Below are positions 6,272 through 15,944 of a stretch of 30,231 nt of DNA, one piece after another. Position 1 is the stretch's first letter, and the number at the start of each line of letters is the position of its first letter. The stretch comes from Alistipes sp. GTDB lineage: Bacteria; Bacteroidota; Bacteroidia; Bacteroidales; Rikenellaceae. The position numbers and the translations under genes are program-made. Location: NCBI GenBank assembly GCA_019422485.1, contig JAHZDG010000024.1, positions 1 to 30,231 on the forward strand, read 5' to 3'. The notes beneath the pieces are model-generated. The model searched no databases. It was not told the DNA's origin and worked only from the letters and a program-made list of their open reading frames with translations.

Positions 6272-8561
6272 ATGAATGAATCTGCGGAACGATATGTCGA
6301 TGTGATCCTGCCGTTGGATACACCGCCGTTGACCTTTGTGCTGCCCGAATGTTGGGTGGACAGCGTGGAGGTCGGCAGCCGTGTGTTGGTTCCGCTGGGG
6401 GCCCGGAAGTTCTATACGGGCATCGTATTGTGTGTGCATGACCGTAAACCGGAGGTCAAACGCCTGCGGGCGATCGCCGAGGTGACCGATGCGGTTCCGG
6501 TGGTGACGCCCGAACAGCTGCGGTTGTGGAGGTGGATGGCCGATTATTATTTGTGTTCGCCGGGGGTTGTGATGCGGGCAGCCTTGCCGGCAGCCCTGAA
6601 ACCTGCCGGATTTTCCCGGGACGAAGCCTTACAGGGGGATTATCGGGCGCCGCGGATTGCCTATGTACGCTTGCATCCCCGGATTGTTTCCGAGGAGGAT
6701 TTGCAGACGGTGCTCGATTCGCTCGGACGGGCACGGGCGCGGCAGCGGGCGGTGATGGAGTATCTGTGCGCCGCCCGTCCGGAAGGGATGGCAGAGGATG
6801 CGCCCGGAGCTTTTGACCCGAGAGGCCTGAGAGCGGTACCTCGTCGTCATATTTCCACATCGGGGCCGGTGCTCAAGGCGCTGATCGAACGCGAAATCCT
6901 GGAGCTGTTCTGGCAGGAGCCCCTTTCTGAAAATCAATCTACGGCATTTGCTCCGTTACCACAGCTTTCGGAACCGCAAACCCGGGCGTTGGAAGCGTTG
7001 CGGAGTGGTTTGGGTGAGAAATCGGTCGCCTTGTTGCAGGGGGTGACCGGAAGCGGGAAAACCGAGATTTACATTCATTTGATTGCCGAGGCCCTGCAGA
7101 GCGGAGGCAATGTGCTCTATCTGTTGCCTGAAATCGCCCTGACAACCCAGCTGATCGAACGGATGCGGACCTATTTCGGGTCGGCGGTCGTGGTCTATCA
7201 CTCACGGTTGAGCGATCGTCGTCGGGCCGAAGTCTATCGGCAGTTGCTCGATTCGCCGGGAGGACAACTGATTATGGGGGTGCGTTCTTCGGTGCTGTTG
7301 CCGATGCCGGCGCTGTCGCTGGTGGTCATTGACGAAGAGCATGAAAACAGTTTCAAACAGAGTGATAACGCGCCTCGTTATCATGCACGTGATACGGCTA
7401 TTCTGTTGGCCTCGCTGTATGGGGCCCGCACGGTTTTGGGGAGTGCCACGCCTTCGCTGGAATCTTACCTGAATGCTTGCAGCGGGAAATATGCGCACGT
7501 GATATTGTCCGAGCGGTACAGAGGTGATCGTTTCCGATACGTTGCGGGCGGCACGTCGGGGGGAAAAGCGTTCCCATTTCAATACGGCGTTGCTGGAACG
7601 GATCGATGAGGCACTGAAACAGGGCGATCAGGTGATTTTGTTTCAGAATCGGCGCGGATTTTCGCCCTATGTCGAATGCGGGAGTTGCGGTTGGACGGCC
7701 GGTTGTCCGCAGTGCAACGTGACGCTGACCTATCACAAGGCGGAAGGACTGTTGCGTTGTCATTATTGCGGTTATCAGATGGCGGTACCGCGGATGTGTC
7801 CGTCCTGCTCGGCGGAAGATTTGCGACCAATGGGCTTCGGAACCGAAAAAATCGAAGAAGCTTTACAAGACATATTCTCCGAAGCGGTGGTCGATCGACT
7901 GGATGCCGATACGGCCCGGACAACGCGGAGTTATGCCCGGATCCTGACCGATTTCGAACAGGGGAGAACCGATATTTTGGTGGGTACCCAGATGATTACC
8001 AAGGGATTCGATTTTGGGCGAGTGTCGTTGGTCGGGATTCTGAATGCCGATAATCTGCTGAACTATCCCGATTTTAGGGCGGGGGAGCGAGCCTTCCAAC
8101 TGATGATGCAGGTGGGAGGTCGGGCCGGTCGTCGGCAACGGCAGGGAACGGTGGTCATTCAGACGACCCAGAGCACCCATCCGATCATCGAACAGGTGCG
8201 TCGGGGAGATTACGAAGCGATGGCGGCCTCACAGCTGGCCGAACGTCGGGCGTTTCTTTATCCGCCCTATTGCCGTATGATTGCATTGACGCTCAGGCAT
8301 CGGGACAAAGGTCTGTTGTGGCGGGCGGCAGCTGTTTTCGGGACCGGGTGTCGGACGGTTTTTGGGGCACGGGTGCTGGGTCCCGAGGCTCCTCCGGTGG
8401 ATCGGGTGCGGGGACAGTTTTTGGTTCGTTTCCTGCTCAAGATCGAAAAACAACGCTCGTTTGCCCGGGCCAAAGTTTTGTTGAAAGAGCAGATCGAACA
8501 GTTGCAGGCCCGACCGGAGTTCCGGTACGTGGAGGTCATTCCGGATGTCGATCCACAATAG
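6272..8561 (+). pseudogene. priA: primosomal replication-restart helicase PriA, frameshifted
   Basis: The two halves together read as one PriA, the DNA-dependent ATPase/helicase that reloads the replisome at stalled forks. The first frame (to 7609) carries the N-terminal DNA-binding region, Walker A GVTGSGKTE, the DEEH box in VVIDEEHENSFKQ, PRYHARD and GSATPSLESY. The second frame (to 8561) carries the eight-cysteine zinc region (CGSCGW, CPQC, CHYCGY, CPSC), GTQMITKGFDF and the C-terminal domain. The frame changes at about 7519-7521: after SERY the next recognisable residues are EVIVSDTLRA, with one base between. The family normally has about six residues here, so a loss of 17 bases is the simplest reading. 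The ATG at 6272 (or 6269) fits the promoter. It could be a real mutation or an assembly error. Confidence 0.88.
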
Positions 8562-8701
8562 AACATTGACGAAAATCGGCTTTTTTTCTGAGTCGTCACG
8601 GCAGCAAAAGACATGAGACAAGATGTAATGTTTCGGGGAAAGAGGCTTGGGGATCGCTCCTTTCGCATGAAACAATCGAAGACATTGCTCCGAACGGAGA
8701 A
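8562..8701 (+). other. intergenic stretch after priA
   Basis: No gene is visible between priA and the promoter of the next gene. I found only a short five-pair inverted repeat (CTCCG-AA-CGGAG near 8689-8700) and no convincing terminator. Confidence 0.4.
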
Positions 8702-8733
8702 TTTGATCGGTTTTGCGATAAACCTTATCTTTG
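8702..8733 (+). promoter_or_regulatory. Bacteroidota consensus promoter of the glutaminase-like lipoprotein gene
   Basis: TTTG (8702-8705), exactly 20 bases, then TATCTTTG (8726-8733) match both consensus boxes. The predicted start is near 8740, giving a leader of about 70 bases before the ATG at 8810. Confidence 0.7.
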
Positions 8734-8809
8734 TTGAAAGAGAGAAAGTCTTTTCGGGTATCCGATAAACGTATGAAAAACCTTTACTAACCTATATACT
8801 TGTTCTTGA

Positions 8810-11302
8810 ATGAAAAATCTACTGACCCTTTTGTTGTTGGTGCTAGTTATGGGTGCCTGTTCCCGGCCTGCCGAGACAGTCAATACCCTGCGGGCACCGG
8901 CTTATCCGTTGTTTACGGTGGATCCGTATGGCAGCCTGTGGTCGATGACCGATTCCCTCTACGGAGACCATACCCGTCATTGGACGACGGAACCCAATCC
9001 GCTGATCGGAGCTATTCGCGTGGACGGGGTGGTTTACCGTTTTATGGGTTCGGACGATCTGCGTCTCGATCCGATTCCCGGAGCCGGGATGGCTTTGGAA
9101 AACCCCAACTGGCCGGCCCGTTATACCAAAACAACCCCTCGGGCGGGGTGGGAAAAGCCCGGATTTGACGATAGCGACTGGTTGCCGGGAGAAGGAGCCT
9201 TGGGAACCAAACGCGAAACGGCTGTGGGAACGATTCTCAATTTCAGCGATACGGCGGTGTGGGTGCGTCGTCAGATCGAACTACCGGAAGACCTGACCGA
9301 TCGGGATATTGTGCTGGAGTATTCGCATGACGATATCTTTTCCCTCTATGTCAATGGAATCGAGGTGGCCTCGTCGCCGACTGACACCCGGGAGAAGAAC
9401 GTGCAGCTGGTGTTGCCCGATGAGGTGAAACAGACCCTCAAACGCGGGAAAAATTGGATTGCCGCCGAGGTGCGGAATACCGAAGAGTTTTATTTGATCG
9501 ACTTTGGGTTGTACGACCAGGCGGGACGTACGGCCTATTTGCCGCGTACGGCTCGTCAGACCAGTGTCGATTTGCAGCCGACCCGGACCCGCTATGCGTT
9601 CGAATGCGGACCGGTCGAACTGAAAGTCGATTTCCTGGCTCCGCTGTTGCTGGACGATCTGGAAGTGATGGCCCGTCCGGTCAATTATATTACCTATGAA
9701 GTGGCCTCGACGGACGGTCAGGCTCACGACATCCAGCTCTATTTCGAGATGGGGCGCGAATGGGGAATCAACTATCCTTACGACGAATCGTGTGCTGCGA
9801 CCTATGTGAAGGATGGTTATGCTTTCCTGAAAAACGGCAGTACGACTCAAAATGTATTGGGCCGCAAAGGCGATAATGTGCGTCTCGACTGGGGCTACTT
9901 TTATTTGGCAGCCCCGGCCGACGGAACGACCCTGGGGGTTGGTACCCCCGGAGAGTTGCGGACGGCTTTTGCTCGGAACGGGCGGATGGATTCGCTGCCT
10001 GCTCAGGCGGTCGACCGGGCTTCGGCACTGGTGCGTTCGCTGGGTGCGGTCGATCAGGCCTCGGGCCGGGTGATGATCGGGTGTGACGACCTCTATTCGT
10101 TGCAGTTCTTCGGCGAGAACCTGCGGGGTTATTGGAACCGGAAGGGCGACCGGACGATCGAACAACTCTTTATGCAGGCCGATGCTGAATACCCCGATCT
10201 GGCCGAACGTTGTCGGGCGTTCGATGCCCGTCTGATGGCCGATGCCCGTCGTTCAGGAGGGCAGAAGTATGCCGAGTTGTGTGCGTTGGCTTATCGGCAG
10301 GCTATCGCAGCCCATAAACTGCTCGAAGGTCCGAACGGAGAGTTGATGTTTATCTCCAAGGAGAATTTCAGCAACGGTTGTGCTGCGACGGTCGATGTGA
10401 GCTATCCCTCGTCGCCTTTGTTCCTGTGTTACAATCCGGAGCTGGTCAAAGGGATGCTGAATCCGATTTTTGCCTATTGTGAAAGCGATCGTTGGCAACA
10501 TCCTTTTGCCTGTCATGATATCGGAACCTATCCGTTGGCCAACGGCCAGGTCTATGGCGGGAATATGCCGGTGGAAGAGTCGGGGAATATGTTGTTGCTG
10601 ACGGCCGCCATTACGGCCCGGGAAGGTTCTCCGGCTTATGCCCGCAAGCATTGGGAGATTCTGACCACCTGGGCCGATTATCTGGTGCAGGAAGGGCTCG
10701 ATCCGGCGCATCAGTTGTGTACGGATGATTTCGGAGGCAGCTTTGCCCATAATGCCAATCTGTCGATCAAGGCCATTTTGGGGATTGCCGCCTATGGGTA
10801 TATGGCCGGCGTGTTGGGTGATCAGCCCCGGGCGGAAAAGTATACGGCCGAGGCTCGGCGGATGGCAACCGAATGGGAACGGATGGCCAATGACGGCGAT
10901 CACTATCGGTTGACGTTCGATCGTCCCGGAAGCTGGAGTCAGAAATACAACCTGGTGTGGGATCGGATCATGGGTTGGGAGATTTTCCCGGATTCGGTGG
11001 CCGGCAAGGAGATTGCCTCGTACCTGCCCCGACAGAACCGTTATGGCCTGCCGTTGGATAACCGTCAGAGCTATACCAAAGCCGACTGGATCGCCTGGAC
11101 TTCGGCACTGAGTGCCGATCCGCAGACCCGTCAGGCCCTGCTCACACCCCTGTGGGATTATATGAACGAAGCGGTCGATCGGGTGCCGATGACCGACTGG
11201 TATCGGACCGAGCGGAACTTCCGGGTTGGTTGTCAGGCTCGGTCGGTGGTAGGCGGGATCTATATGCCGATGCTGGCCGATATACTGGCTCCGAAGGAGT
11301 GA
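8810..11302 (+). CDS. glutaminase A-like lipoprotein (DUF4964/DUF5127/DUF4965/DUF1793 architecture)
   Basis: An 830-residue predicted lipoprotein. A signal peptide ends in the lipobox VMGAC with C17 as the acylated cysteine. The domain order matches the Bacteroidota family named after fungal glutaminase A: an N-terminal LRAPAYPLFTVDPYGSLWS segment; a beta-sandwich near 100-240 (DSDWLPGEGALG, VWVRRQIELP, YVNGIEV); a DUF5127-like region; and a C-terminal helical toroid-like part from about 480 with the hallmark ACHDIGTYPLANGQ and EESGNMLLL motifs. Members are presumed envelope hydrolases, but few are biochemically tested, so the name glutaminase should not be taken as the reaction. The gene stands alone between its own promoter and a strong terminator. 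Export and family are confident; substrate is unknown. Confidence 0.87.
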   Translation: MKNLLTLLLLVLVMGACSRPAETVNTLRAPAYPLFTVDPYGSLWSMTDSLYGDHTRHWTTEPNPLIGAIRVDGVVYRFMGSDDLRLDPIPGAGMALENPNWPARYTKTTPRAGWEKPGFDDSDWLPGEGALGTKRETAVGTILNFSDTAVWVRRQIELPEDLTDRDIVLEYSHDDIFSLYVNGIEVASSPTDTREKNVQLVLPDEVKQTLKRGKNWIAAEVRNTEEFYLIDFGLYDQAGRTAYLPRTARQTSVDLQPTRTRYAFECGPVELKVDFLAPLLLDDLEVMARPVNYITYEVASTDGQAHDIQLYFEMGREWGINYPYDESCAATYVKDGYAFLKNGSTTQNVLGRKGDNVRLDWGYFYLAAPADGTTLGVGTPGELRTAFARNGRMDSLPAQAVDRASALVRSLGAVDQASGRVMIGCDDLYSLQFFGENLRGYWNRKGDRTIEQLFMQADAEYPDLAERCRAFDARLMADARRSGGQKYAELCALAYRQAIAAHKLLEGPNGELMFISKENFSNGCAATVDVSYPSSPLFLCYNPELVKGMLNPIFAYCESDRWQHPFACHDIGTYPLANGQVYGGNMPVEESGNMLLLTAAITAREGSPAYARKHWEILTTWADYLVQEGLDPAHQLCTDDFGGSFAHNANLSIKAILGIAAYGYMAGVLGDQPRAEKYTAEARRMATEWERMANDGDHYRLTFDRPGSWSQKYNLVWDRIMGWEIFPDSVAGKEIASYLPRQNRYGLPLDNRQSYTKADWIAWTSALSADPQTRQALLTPLWDYMNEAVDRVPMTDWYRTERNFRVGCQARSVVGGIYMPMLADILAPKE

Positions 11303-11330
11303 TTTGAATTAGAAAATCGAACGCATAAGC

Positions 11331-11369
11331 TTCGGGACGAGGAAATCACCTCGTCCCGAAATCTTTTTT
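11331..11369 (+). terminator. intrinsic terminator after the glutaminase-like gene
   Basis: A perfect 12-bp stem (TTCGGGACGAGG with CCTCGTCCCGAA) closes the loop AAATCA and is followed by ATCTTTTTT. It sits 28 bases past the stop codon. Confidence 0.9.
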
Positions 11370-11642
11370 GAGGGTGTAACAAAGGGTGTTTGGTCGTCTG
11401 TTGGGGGTCGGGTGCTGGGCAGTTGGCTGGATTTTACCTGAGTATATGTCCATTGTCTTTTTTATAGGCTGGGCCGTTTGTGGAAGCAGATGCGTTTTGT
11501 TTTGGAAACAGACAGTAGGGAACACTGTAGCCCGGATTCCGGACCGGGTGACCGATAGGCGCTCATCTGACGGAAATGCCGGATCCGGCGCTTCGGCAAA
11601 CAGCTTTTCGGGCTAAGGGGGTATATTTTAGGGAAAAAATGG
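11370..11642. other. intergenic region upstream of metG
   Basis: About 270 bases with no credible gene. A 76-codon plus-strand frame exists (11386-11616), but its cysteine/tryptophan-rich product has no family features. There are small inverted repeats such as CCCGG...CCGGG near 11531-11548 and GCCGGATCCGGC near 11579. I see no known RNA or T-box-like leader. Confidence 0.4.
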
Positions 11643-11650
11643 TAACTTTG
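11643..11650 (+). promoter_or_regulatory. -7 promoter element of metG
   Basis: TAACTTTG matches TAnnTTTG and lies 55 bases before the metG start codon. No TTTG is present at the expected upstream distance, so the call rests on the -7 box. Confidence 0.45.
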
Positions 11651-11704
11651 CTCCATTACACGTTATCATTCAAAGATCAACCCCAATTCCTTATCTGCCT
11701 ATTC

Positions 11705-13738
11705 ATGAAACAATACAAACGCTATTTGGTTACTTCGGCCCTGCCTTATGCCAACGGGCCTGTTCATATCGGCCATTTGGCCGGGGTGTATATCCCCTCT
11801 GACATCTATACCCGTTATCTGCGTCTGCGGGGAGCGGATGTGATTTCGGTTTGTGGCTCGGACGAACACGGGGTGCCGATTACCATCAAGGCCCGTCAGG
11901 AAGGGGTCTCGCCTCAGGATATTGTCGACAAATACCATAACATCATCAAAGAGGCCTTCAAAGGTCTCGGCATGTCGTTCGACATCTATTCGCGTACCAG
12001 TTCACCGACCCATCATCAGACGGCTTCGGACTTTTTCCGTACGCTCTATGACAAGGGCGAGTTCATCGAACAGACCACCCAGCAATATTATGACGAAGAA
12101 GCCGGACAGTTCCTGGCCGACCGTTATATCGTGGGTACGTGTCCTCATTGCGGCAACGAACGGGCCTATGGTGACCAGTGCGAACAGTGCGGAACGTCGC
12201 TCAACGCGACCGACCTGATCAATCCGCGCAGTGCCATTACCGGATCGACTCCGGTTTTGCGGGAGACCAAACACTGGTTCCTGCCTCTGGACAAACACGA
12301 AGCCTTCCTGCGCAAATGGATTCTGGAAGACCACAAGGAGTGGAAAACCAATGTGTACGGTCAGTGCAAAAGCTGGTTGGATATGGGGTTGCAGCCCCGT
12401 GCCGTGAGCCGTGATTTGGATTGGGGGATTCCTGTCCCGGTGGAAGGAGCTGAAGGCAAGGTGCTGTATGTGTGGTTCGACGCGCCGATCGGCTATATCT
12501 CGGCCACCAAGGACCTGACGCCCGATTGGGAAAAATATTGGAAGGATGAAGAGACCAAGATGGTCCATTTCATCGGGAAAGATAACATTGTGTTCCACTG
12601 CATCGTATTCCCGGCGATGTTGCGGGCGCACGGAGGATATATCCTGCCGGACAACGTACCGGCCAATGAATTCCTGAACCTCGAAGGGGACAAGATCTCC
12701 ACATCGCGTAACTGGGCGGTGTGGCTGCATGAATATTTGCAGGACTTTCCCGGCAAGGAAGATGTGTTGCGTTATGTGTTGTGCGCCAACGCGCCGGAAA
12801 CCAAGGACAACGACTTTACGTGGAAAGATTTCCAGGCTCGCAACAACAATGAATTGGTCGCCGTTTTGGGGAATTTTGTGAACCGGGCCCTGGTGCTGAC
12901 CGGGAAATATTTCGACGGGGTTGTGCCGGCTCGGGGCGAATTGACCGATTACGATCGGGCGACGCTGGATGAACTGCCGGCCTTGAAACGCTCGCTGGAA
13001 GAAAATATCGAAAACTATCGCTTCCGTGAAGCGCTGAAAGATGCCATGAGTTTTGCCCGTTTGGGGAATAAATACCTGGCCGATACCGAACCCTGGAAGG
13101 TGGTCAAGACCGATCCCGAACGGGTGAAAACCATTCTGAATGTGGCTTTGCAGTTGGTGGCCAACGTGGCGATTGCCATCGAACCGTTCATGCCTTTCAC
13201 GGCCGATAAGATGTTGAAGATGCTGGCCATCGAACCGCTGGGTTGGGATCGGCTGGCTCAGGACGACCTGTTGTCGGCCGGGCATCAGTTGGGAACTCCG
13301 GCTCTGTTGTTCGAAAAGATCGAAGACAGCGTGATCGAAGCGCAGTTGGCTAAACTGGCCGCCACCAAACAGGCTAATCTGGCTCGCGAAGCGAAAGCGG
13401 CTCCGCAAAAGGATGCCGTGTCGTTCGACGATTTCGGCAAGATGGATATTCGGGTGTCGACGATCCTGGCGGCCGAAAAAATCGCCAAAACCAAAAAACT
13501 GCTCAAGTTGACCATCGACACAGGGATCGATCAGCGAACCATCGTGTCGGGGATTGCCGAACATTTTACGCCCGAAGAGTTGATCGGTCGTCAGGTGCTG
13601 GTGCTGGTTAACCTGGAACCTCGGGAACTCAAGGGCGTGCTTTCGCAGGGGATGATCCTGATGGCCGAAGATGCCGACGGAAAGCTGGTGCTGCTCTCTC
13701 CGGCGTCGAATGTGAAGGCCGGTTCGCAGGTGGGCTAA
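11705..13738 (+). CDS. metG: methionyl-tRNA synthetase with C-terminal tRNA-binding domain
   Basis: A 677-residue class I aminoacyl-tRNA synthetase that charges tRNA-Met, feeding both initiation and elongation. The HIGH motif is at residues 21-24 (GPVHIGHLAG). Zinc knuckle cysteines lie near 145-165 (CPHCGNERAYGDQCEQCG). The KMSKS loop is the variant KISTS at 330-334 (GDKISTSRNWAVW). After the anticodon-binding helical domain comes a C-terminal EMAP II/Trbp111-like domain from about residue 574 (FGKMDIRVSTILAAEKI), which helps dimerisation and tRNA binding. The ATG at 11705 (MKQYKRYLVTSALPYANG) sits just before the catalytic fold. An upstream frame extension to 11576 crosses the promoter and is rejected. 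It appears monocistronic. Confidence 0.97.
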   Translation: MKQYKRYLVTSALPYANGPVHIGHLAGVYIPSDIYTRYLRLRGADVISVCGSDEHGVPITIKARQEGVSPQDIVDKYHNIIKEAFKGLGMSFDIYSRTSSPTHHQTASDFFRTLYDKGEFIEQTTQQYYDEEAGQFLADRYIVGTCPHCGNERAYGDQCEQCGTSLNATDLINPRSAITGSTPVLRETKHWFLPLDKHEAFLRKWILEDHKEWKTNVYGQCKSWLDMGLQPRAVSRDLDWGIPVPVEGAEGKVLYVWFDAPIGYISATKDLTPDWEKYWKDEETKMVHFIGKDNIVFHCIVFPAMLRAHGGYILPDNVPANEFLNLEGDKISTSRNWAVWLHEYLQDFPGKEDVLRYVLCANAPETKDNDFTWKDFQARNNNELVAVLGNFVNRALVLTGKYFDGVVPARGELTDYDRATLDELPALKRSLEENIENYRFREALKDAMSFARLGNKYLADTEPWKVVKTDPERVKTILNVALQLVANVAIAIEPFMPFTADKMLKMLAIEPLGWDRLAQDDLLSAGHQLGTPALLFEKIEDSVIEAQLAKLAATKQANLAREAKAAPQKDAVSFDDFGKMDIRVSTILAAEKIAKTKKLLKLTIDTGIDQRTIVSGIAEHFTPEELIGRQVLVLVNLEPRELKGVLSQGMILMAEDADGKLVLLSPASNVKAGSQVG

Positions 13739-13943
13739 AAGCGCCGGTCCTGTCATCGGGACTCCGGCGGAGTAAAGACATCGGCGGAGAAAGGGTGCGT
13801 CGGGAGTGAGGGGCTGCCGGGATCTTCGGAATCGGAGGGGCAAATCTCCGAAAACACGGAGGGCAACGCCCCCAGGGAAGATGGAACCCGCTGATGGACG
13901 GAAACAGAACGTATTGATTATGTATATTTAAATTTGAGAGAAC

Positions 13944-14954
13944 ATGGAACTGGATTGGAAAAACCTCGGTTTCGGGTATATGAAAACCGATTACAACATA
14001 CGCAGTTACTTCCGTGACGGCGCTTGGACAACTCCTGTTTTGACGTCCGATGAGACGGTGAATCTGCACATGGCCGCAACGGCTCTGCACTATGGGCAGA
14101 ATGCATTCGAAGGCCTCAAGGCTTTCCGGGGCGCTGACGGGAAAGTGCGTATTTTCCGCCCCGAAGAAAATGCCAAACGTTTGCGCAGCTCGGCTTCGTA
14201 TTTGCGCATGGCCGAACCGCCCGTGGAACTGTTTATCGAAATGGTTCGCGAAGTGGTCAAGGCCAACGAACGTTATATTCCTCCTTATGGAACGGGAGCT
14301 TCGCTCTATATCCGTCCGGTATTGTTCGGTTCGGGTCCTCAGGTAGGGGTGAAACCGGCGGACGAATACCTGTTGATTATCTTCGTTTCTCCGGTGGGTC
14401 CTTACTATAAGGAAGGGTTCAATCCTATCAAGGTGATCATCGATCGCGATCATGACCGGGCCGCTCCGCTGGGTACGGGCCACATCAAGGCCGGCGGGAA
14501 CTATGGAGCCAGCCTGATCTCTTCGGAAGCGGCTCATCAGAAGGGCTATCCCAGCGTACTGTATCTGGATGCCCGTGAAAAGAAATACATCGACGAAAGC
14601 GGGGCTGCCAATTTCTTTGCCATTTGCGACGGGAAATACATCACCCCGAAATCGCATTCGATCCTGCCGTCGATCACCAACCTCAGCCTGATGACGCTGG
14701 CTAAAGACATGGGGCTGGAAGTTGAAGCACGTCCGGTGGAAGCCTCCGAACTGAGCACTTTCGAAGAAGCCGGTGCCTGCGGAACGGCCGCCGTTATTTC
14801 GCCCATCGGCAGCGTGTTCGATCCGGAAACGAATCACACCTATGTGTATAACAACGGTGAATCGGGTCCCTGGTGCCAGAAATTGTATCATAAACTGCGG
14901 GCCATCCAATACGGGGAAGAACCCGACAACTACGGTTGGAACCTGATTTTGTAA
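13944..14954 (+). CDS. ilvE: branched-chain amino acid aminotransferase
   Basis: A 336-residue PLP fold-type IV aminotransferase that interconverts branched-chain amino acids and their 2-oxo acids with glutamate/2-oxoglutarate, the last step of Ile, Val and Leu synthesis. The Schiff-base lysine is K182 in GHIKAGGNYGAS. Other family blocks are LHYGQNAFEGLKAFRG near 45-60, FAICDGKYITP, and EAGACGTAAVISPIGSV near 272-288. The start MELDWKNLGFGYMKTDYN is the usual one for Bacteroidota members. No other ilv or leu genes adjoin it, so it is a stand-alone unit with a strong terminator just downstream. The 205 bases upstream carry no coding sequence. Confidence 0.95.
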   Translation: MELDWKNLGFGYMKTDYNIRSYFRDGAWTTPVLTSDETVNLHMAATALHYGQNAFEGLKAFRGADGKVRIFRPEENAKRLRSSASYLRMAEPPVELFIEMVREVVKANERYIPPYGTGASLYIRPVLFGSGPQVGVKPADEYLLIIFVSPVGPYYKEGFNPIKVIIDRDHDRAAPLGTGHIKAGGNYGASLISSEAAHQKGYPSVLYLDAREKKYIDESGAANFFAICDGKYITPKSHSILPSITNLSLMTLAKDMGLEVEARPVEASELSTFEEAGACGTAAVISPIGSVFDPETNHTYVYNNGESGPWCQKLYHKLRAIQYGEEPDNYGWNLIL

Positions 14955-14977
14955 GAGGGTTCTTCTCGTGAAGAGTG

Positions 14978-15010
14978 ACGCCTCTCGGAATGCCCGGGAG
15001 GCGTTTTTTT
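14978..15010 (+). terminator. intrinsic terminator after ilvE
   Basis: An 11-bp GC-rich stem with one wobble (ACGCCTCTCGG at 14978-14988 with CCGGGAGGCGT at 14994-15004) and a 5-base loop is followed by six T residues. It lies 23 bases beyond the ilvE stop. Confidence 0.88.
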
Positions 15011-15110
15011 CGGAGCGGAATCCCCGAAAACCGTGCAGGAAACGCTCCTGATGAAAAACGATCCGGGGGAGAAACGAAATTTTTTGTATTTTTACTCAAA
15101 TTTGCTGCCT

Positions 15111-15944
15111 ATGACACAGAAACCGATTGTGGCGCTGATCTACGATTTTGACGGCACCCTCTCTCCGGGCAACATGCAGGAGTATGACTTTATTCCGGCG
15201 GTGGGAAAAAGCAACCGCGACTTTTGGGAAGAGAGCAACGAAACCGCTCAGGAACAGGACGGTGACCCTATTTTGGCCTATATGTATCGCATGTTGCACG
15301 AGGCCAAGAGCTCGGGTAAGTCGCTGCGACGGGATTCGTTCATGCAGTCGGGGCAACATATCGCCCTGTATGAAGGGGTGCGCGAATGGTTCGGCCGCAT
15401 CAATGCCTATGGGGAAGAGCGGGGATTGCAGCTGCAGCACTATATTAATTCGTCGGGCCTGCGCGAAATGATTGAGGGGACGGAAATTGCCCACGAATTT
15501 CGGAAAATTTATGCCTGTTCGTTCTTGTACGATGTGGATGGGGTGGCCTATTGGCCGGCCGTGGCGGTCAATTATACGAACAAGACCCAGTTTATTTTCA
15601 AGATCAACAAGGGGATCGAGTCGGTGTATGACAGCCAGCGCATCAATGAGTTTATCCCGGAAGAGGAACGGCCCGTACCGTTTGCCCGGATGATCTATTT
15701 CGGGGACGGGACCACCGATATTCCTTGCATGAAGCTGGTCAAACAGCAGGGAGGACACTCCATTGCGGTGTATAATCCGGTTTCGGATAAAAACCGTCGT
15801 ACCAGTGAACGACTGATTCGGGACAATCGGGTGAGCTATGCCTGTGCGGCGGATTATCGGGAGGGAACCGAACTCGATACGCTGGTCAAGACGATCATCG
15901 ACAAGATCGCCATCGATTATAGATTAAGTAAATTTTATCGCTGA
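15111..15944 (+). CDS. HAD-superfamily hydrolase
   Basis: A 277-residue haloacid dehalogenase-like phosphatase. Motif I is YDFDGTLSP with the nucleophile D12 and acid/base D14. Motif IV is YFGDGTTDIPCMK near residue 195-207, and a motif III lysine may be in the TNKTQFIFKINKG segment near 160-172. An insert of about 110 residues between motifs I and II forms the cap. The layout recalls phosphoserine-phosphatase-like HADs, but the substrate cannot be told. The ATG at 15111 (MTQKPIVALIYDFDG) is preferred because motif I begins at once; the frame extension to 15033 covers the ilvE downstream region. Its TGA stop shares a base with the rdgB ATG (TGATG), so the two are translationally coupled. Confidence 0.85.
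   Translation: MTQKPIVALIYDFDGTLSPGNMQEYDFIPAVGKSNRDFWEESNETAQEQDGDPILAYMYRMLHEAKSSGKSLRRDSFMQSGQHIALYEGVREWFGRINAYGEERGLQLQHYINSSGLREMIEGTEIAHEFRKIYACSFLYDVDGVAYWPAVAVNYTNKTQFIFKINKGIESVYDSQRINEFIPEEERPVPFARMIYFGDGTTDIPCMKLVKQQGGHSIAVYNPVSDKNRRTSERLIRDNRVSYACAADYREGTELDTLVKTIIDKIAIDYRLSKFYR

Noticed and set aside
7524..8561. The second half of priA as an independent gene
   Set aside because: It begins in the middle of the helicase core and continues exactly where the first half stops, so it is the remainder of a broken priA.
12002..13843. A 613-codon open frame on the minus strand opposite metG
   Set aside because: It is antisense to a clear methionyl-tRNA synthetase, is rich in Arg, His and Gln as expected for a complementary-frame artefact, and shows no family motif.
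13929..13936. TAAATTTG just before ilvE as a promoter giving a leaderless transcript
   Set aside because: The -7 match is good, but there is no -33 box, and the start would coincide with the ATG. In this AT-rich patch a chance match is likely.
13629..14909. A 426-codon minus-strand open frame across the metG end and ilvE
   Set aside because: It spans two real genes on the other strand plus their spacer, with no start context or motif.
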